DNA of 22,273 nucleotides from Saccoglossus kowalevskii (Eukaryota > Hemichordata > Enteropneusta > Harrimaniidae), in assembly GCF_000003605.2 (NCBI RefSeq), contig NW_003135356.1, positions 110,714-132,986 on the forward strand, written 5' to 3'. The first letter of the stretch is position 1, and each line of letters opens with the position of its first letter. Below the pieces are notes generated by a model. It saw nothing but the letters and a program-made list of their open reading frames with translations. It made no database searches and had not been told where the DNA came from. The position numbers and the translations under genes were made by a program. This document shows, piece after piece, positions 21,159 through 22,273 of this stretch.

Positions 21159-22273
21159 TTTACAGTGTATATGTTTCAGAGTGTTACCACAGTGATACCA
21201 TGTAAACGCATTTAGTTCCACGTACACGCGTTTGACGTCTGGTACCAACTGTCTTTCGCAGTGGCGAACCCGCAATGCTGATAATCAGGTGACTGTGCCA
21301 AATTAGCCAATCAATAGCCTACTCGGCCACGCCGTAGAGTTTTATTGAGAGTAAGTAAGATCTTGTAATAGAAGTAAAAATTCGGACACCATCGTCGATG
21401 ACTGATTGTTGGAAAAAAAGTTATCCGTAATAAGCTAATATGTATTCCTCTGGGTCCAACCTATTAGCTCCCCAGGATTGGATACATCTGCCAAGTGAGT
21501 CTAAGTCCTTACATTCTACGTTCTTTTTTCATCACATGCTGGGGAATACGGAACATCGATTCCGATATCTACTCCATAGATATGAGTACTAATTAGAAAG
21601 TGTTCTTTACTGGGAATTGACACTCCTCGTCAAATACGTGACGAATTTACCATGTAAGACCATCATTAGTTTATGACAGATTGAATAAAAGACTGTCGAC
21701 ATGAAATACCCTTATTCTGTCGTCATTAAAACAAGTACATATAGTTCTCATTCATTTCAAAATGTAAAAGTGTGTTATAATAATAGAAACTATTTTAGCT
21801 AGAGTAGAAAGATGCCCCCTGTCAGTATTGCAACCACGTGACTGGTGCATAAATTATGCTAATTAGGTCCAGGGTCCAGGAGTGCTTTGTCTCTGACATC
21901 ATGTTTTGTTCTACATCATTCTTATGAGTTGGGTGAGATAAATACAGAAAGTAATAGTTTCAAATCATTTTAAAGTCTTACGTAAACCAGGCCATTATAA
22001 TATATTCATATTCTGAGTCGATGTTATTTATTTAACACGAAGATTGCTGATTGGTACCCATTTACAGATTCATCACCACAGAAGTACATTAGTCAGATTA
22101 CAGTTATAGAAACAAAAATTGCACGTTTCCTCAGTTGTTTTTATTAAGTGTGACCCATATTTCGATCTACTTTTCCTTTGGCTCCATGAAAATATATGAA
22201 AACAATTGATTGACAAGCTGATTGTTGTCGCCCAAATAATAAGTGACGTCCATACTGTTCGGAACATCTGCAA
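21159..22273. other. Non-coding interval to window end
   Basis: No gene recognised. A lone hAT-like end sequence, CAGTGGCGAACCCG, starts at 21259, but no partner terminus follows. A group of regulatory-type motifs lies at 21835-21867. The minus-strand frame reaching the right edge (22073-22273) has no recognisable motif and could continue outside the window. Confidence 0.6.
21835..21867. promoter_or_regulatory. E-box next to POU/homeodomain-like sites
   Basis: CACGTGAC (21835-21842) is followed by GCATAAATTATGC (21847-21859), an exact palindrome around one base, which runs into TAATTAGG. ATGCTAAT resembles octamer-type POU sites and TAATTA is a homeodomain core. A duplicated GGTCCAGGGTCCAGG follows. 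The combination resembles developmental enhancers, but such motifs are frequent in AT-rich DNA. Confidence 0.2.

Noticed and set aside
21259-21275. Third hAT-like terminus CAGTGGCGAACCCG
   Set aside because: No inverted partner or target duplication was found nearby; a short match alone is insufficient.

Overview
The window looks like intergenic or intronic DNA from an animal, most likely an invertebrate. It is AT-rich by eye, carries long simple-sequence tracts, and has no long open frame. It contains short palindrome-ended non-autonomous DNA transposons. CpG dinucleotides are common throughout, which argues against a vertebrate-type methylated genome. I cannot name a species or phylum. I recognise no protein-coding gene, tRNA or rRNA, and no prokaryotic features such as operons, ribosome-binding sites or CRISPR arrays. 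The longest open frames (170 and 139 codons, around 16.5-17.3 kb) lack an ATG at their 5' end, lie antisense to each other, and one runs through a transposon copy.

Layout: 1-306 is a compound ATT/TTTA/TTGA/TTTG microsatellite. 3605-3856 is a minisatellite of six 42-bp units. 4388-4890 is a MITE with long terminal inverted repeats, interrupted by a second, unrelated MITE at 4603-4758 that is flanked by TTAA duplications. 6074-6184 holds a dense group of promoter-type motifs just upstream of a (TA)41 tract (6253-6334). 8738-9086 is a second copy of the 4388-4890 family and has an unoccupied TTAA at the matching position. 9977-10277 holds four CACGTG E-boxes and a perfect 12-bp hairpin. 13476-13626 is a 151-bp near-perfect fold-back. 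17116-17235 is a 120-bp hAT-type MITE with a degraded 8-bp target duplication, and 20934-21158 is a related 225-bp element.

The organising theme is mobile-element debris: at least four families of short inverted-repeat elements, with one nested insertion that fixes an order of events. I see no genes acting together. The best candidates for something not yet catalogued are the two palindromic MITE families of the 4.4/8.7 kb pair and its nested insert, and the hairpin at 13.5 kb. All claims come from reading the sequence by eye; no identity values or database searches were computed.
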